Origin: Phymatolithon calcareum
Lineage: Eukaryota; Rhodophyta; Florideophyceae; Hapalidiales
Direction: 5' to 3'
DNA: 64,000 nucleotides
Assembly: GCA_977006965.1 (NCBI GenBank)
Contig: OZ345369.1
Span: 1,674,001-1,738,000, forward strand
A program made the position numbers and the translations under genes. Shown in pieces: positions 63,000 to 64,000 of the stretch (the stretch's first letter is position 1; every line of letters begins with the position of its first letter). The notes under the pieces were generated by a model. That model saw only the letters and a list, made by a program, of their open reading frames with translations, was not told the DNA's origin and did not search any database.

Positions 63000-64000
63000 C
63001 TACAGGTACTCGTAGTCGTGCCCAAAGCCAGTCGACTCAAACTCTCCCTGCTTGATAACGACCTTCACCTTGCCCTGTCCCGGAGGTGCAGTACACTTCA
63101 ATGACTCGTAATATACGTCATAGAACATTGTGCACGGCTGACCTCCCACCGTAACCACTGTATTTGGCATGTTCAAATAGTGCCCGCTTAGCATGATCAC
63201 GTTGCCACCAGCGCGCGGTCCGCGAGTCGGGAACACGTTCAGCAGTTGGACAGACGGCGGTGCTTCTTCCTGTGGTTGGTACACAAGAACGTCATACTTC
63301 TTCAACATCGGCATTATAATCTCACCGTAGAGTCCATGCTCAATCGACAATCCACTTTGTTCGCGGAACTGATATGGACCGGCCTGCACCCATTCACCGT
63401 TATCGGACAGCTCTGCTCGCCACAAGATTCCATTCTCCTGGAATGCAACTTGGCTCATGAACAGGTTCCCGCGAAGTGCACCCTGGAATGAGTTGGCTCG
63501 GTACTCCATAATGCCGTTTGTCGACGATTCCATGAGACCCATCGGTTCGACATATCCATTACCAGATGGCTCCCATGGTGCTTTGTAAGTGCACTGCTTC
63601 GGATCATATCGCCCACGGTTTCTGTTCGGGTGACCGTAGAACTGTCCCCGAAGCAGACGGACAAGTTTGTCATCAGATTCGACGTCAGGAGCAGAAGTTG
63701 TGCACGATGTACTTGTGAGACCGAACTCTGTGTTCGGTCCGTTGTCTGTTGCGTACACCTGTCCGTTGCTATGCACAACGATTCCAAAAGAGTTGCGTAG
63801 ACCGGCGACAAACAGATGAACATCACCGCCGATCACATTAGCCGTTGCGGGAGTATGTGTTTGATCGTACTTGATGTTTCCGTCGAACCCAGGGCGCAGA
63901 TAATCTGCTTCAACCACACCACCTGAGAACGGATTCTCCGGTACACCACCGATACCGTCTCCTGGAACGCTCGCACCAGCGTTCGTGAAGGACCCGACTG
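63000..64000 (-). CDS. Glucose/sorbosone dehydrogenase-like protein with IPT/TIG domain (partial)
   Basis: The C-terminal part of a larger protein; the frame stays open to the window edge, and the codon at 63917 is GTG, not a start. The propeller part shows GIGGVPENPFSGG, FVAGLRNSFGIVVHSNGQVY, TDNGPNTEFG and GHPNRNRGRYDP, in the manner of PQQ-type sugar dehydrogenase propellers (GSDH, HHIP-like), where the LRNPxG/ATDNGP-type blocks form the active-site face. After about residue 220 follows an IPT/TIG immunoglobulin-like domain (VFPTRGPRAGGNVIMLSGHY, CTAPPGQGKVKVVI), usual in extracellular proteins. The protein ends GFGHDYEYL at 63000. It is probably secreted or cell-surface, but the signal peptide would lie outside the window. 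Substrate unknown. Confidence 0.83.
   Translation of the reverse strand, partial: VGSFTNAGASVPGDGIGGVPENPFSGGVVEADYLRPGFDGNIKYDQTHTPATANVIGGDVHLFVAGLRNSFGIVVHSNGQVYATDNGPNTEFGLTSTSCTTSAPDVESDDKLVRLLRGQFYGHPNRNRGRYDPKQCTYKAPWEPSGNGYVEPMGLMESSTNGIMEYRANSFQGALRGNLFMSQVAFQENGILWRAELSDNGEWVQAGPYQFREQSGLSIEHGLYGEIIMPMLKKYDVLVYQPQEEAPPSVQLLNVFPTRGPRAGGNVIMLSGHYLNMPNTVVTVGGQPCTMFYDVYYESLKCTAPPGQGKVKVVIKQGEFESTGFGHDYEYL

Overview
This is eukaryotic nuclear DNA, most likely from a red alga or a similar photosynthetic protist; that assignment is inference. Signs of a eukaryote are Ty1/copia, Ty3/gypsy and LINE-type retroelements, an RNA polymerase I subunit, a PHO80-type cyclin, organelle-targeting N-termini and one small gene with a GT-AG intron. 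Host genes are otherwise intron-free and closely spaced, and both a plastid/mitochondrial-type helicase and histidine biosynthesis are present, which fits a compact red macroalgal genome.

Region 1 (1-2323) is a decayed Ty1/copia gag-pol remnant on the minus strand, cut off by the window start on one side and by the array on the other. Region 2 (2324-25560) is the most striking part: a head-to-tail array of 4,478-bp units. Five units are complete (starting at 2324, 6802, 11280, 15758 and 20236) and a sixth is truncated. Each unit carries one 464-residue PHO80/PCL (P/U-type) cyclin gene with a TATA box. Upstream of it lie two frameshifted relics of the same gene's N-terminal coding region, a 159-bp fold-back element, a perfect 23-bp hairpin and a 20-bp palindrome. 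Near-palindromic sequences mark the unit junctions. The translations of the five copies are identical apart from one base that removes an upstream ATG in copies 3-5. The sixth unit is deleted from inside the fold-back element into the 3' end of a slightly diverged cyclin gene, whose 12-bp repeat is expanded to 12 copies.

Region 3 (25.6-35.8 kb) holds host genes: class II fumarase (+), a two-exon 79-residue membrane protein (-), and a DEAD-box/GUCT helicase (+), followed by about 3.2 kb with no convincing gene. Region 4 (35815-46485) is a complete Ty3/gypsy chromodomain-type LTR retrotransposon in minus orientation, with 492/496-bp LTRs and a 5-bp target duplication. Between pol and its 3' LTR sits a long antisense reading frame (596 aa) with its own TATA-like box. 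Region 5 (46629-53732) is a broken STAND/NLR-like gene on the plus strand: PH-like segment, helical/coiled-coil region, NB-ARC, then WD40-like repeats. It is split by a 5'-truncated LINE with a 13-bp target duplication, and it also carries several frameshifts and a 42-bp inverted duplication. Region 6 (55.3-64 kb) holds PUS7/TruD pseudouridine synthase (-) divergent from RPA43 (+), histidinol-phosphate aminotransferase (-), a Cys/His-tailed possible regulator (-), and a glucose/sorbosone dehydrogenase-like protein with a TIG domain (-) that runs off the window end.

The host genes are unrelated housekeeping functions and do not form a pathway. The story of the window is structural: local amplification of a cyclin gene, and retroelement insertions that left readable footprints.
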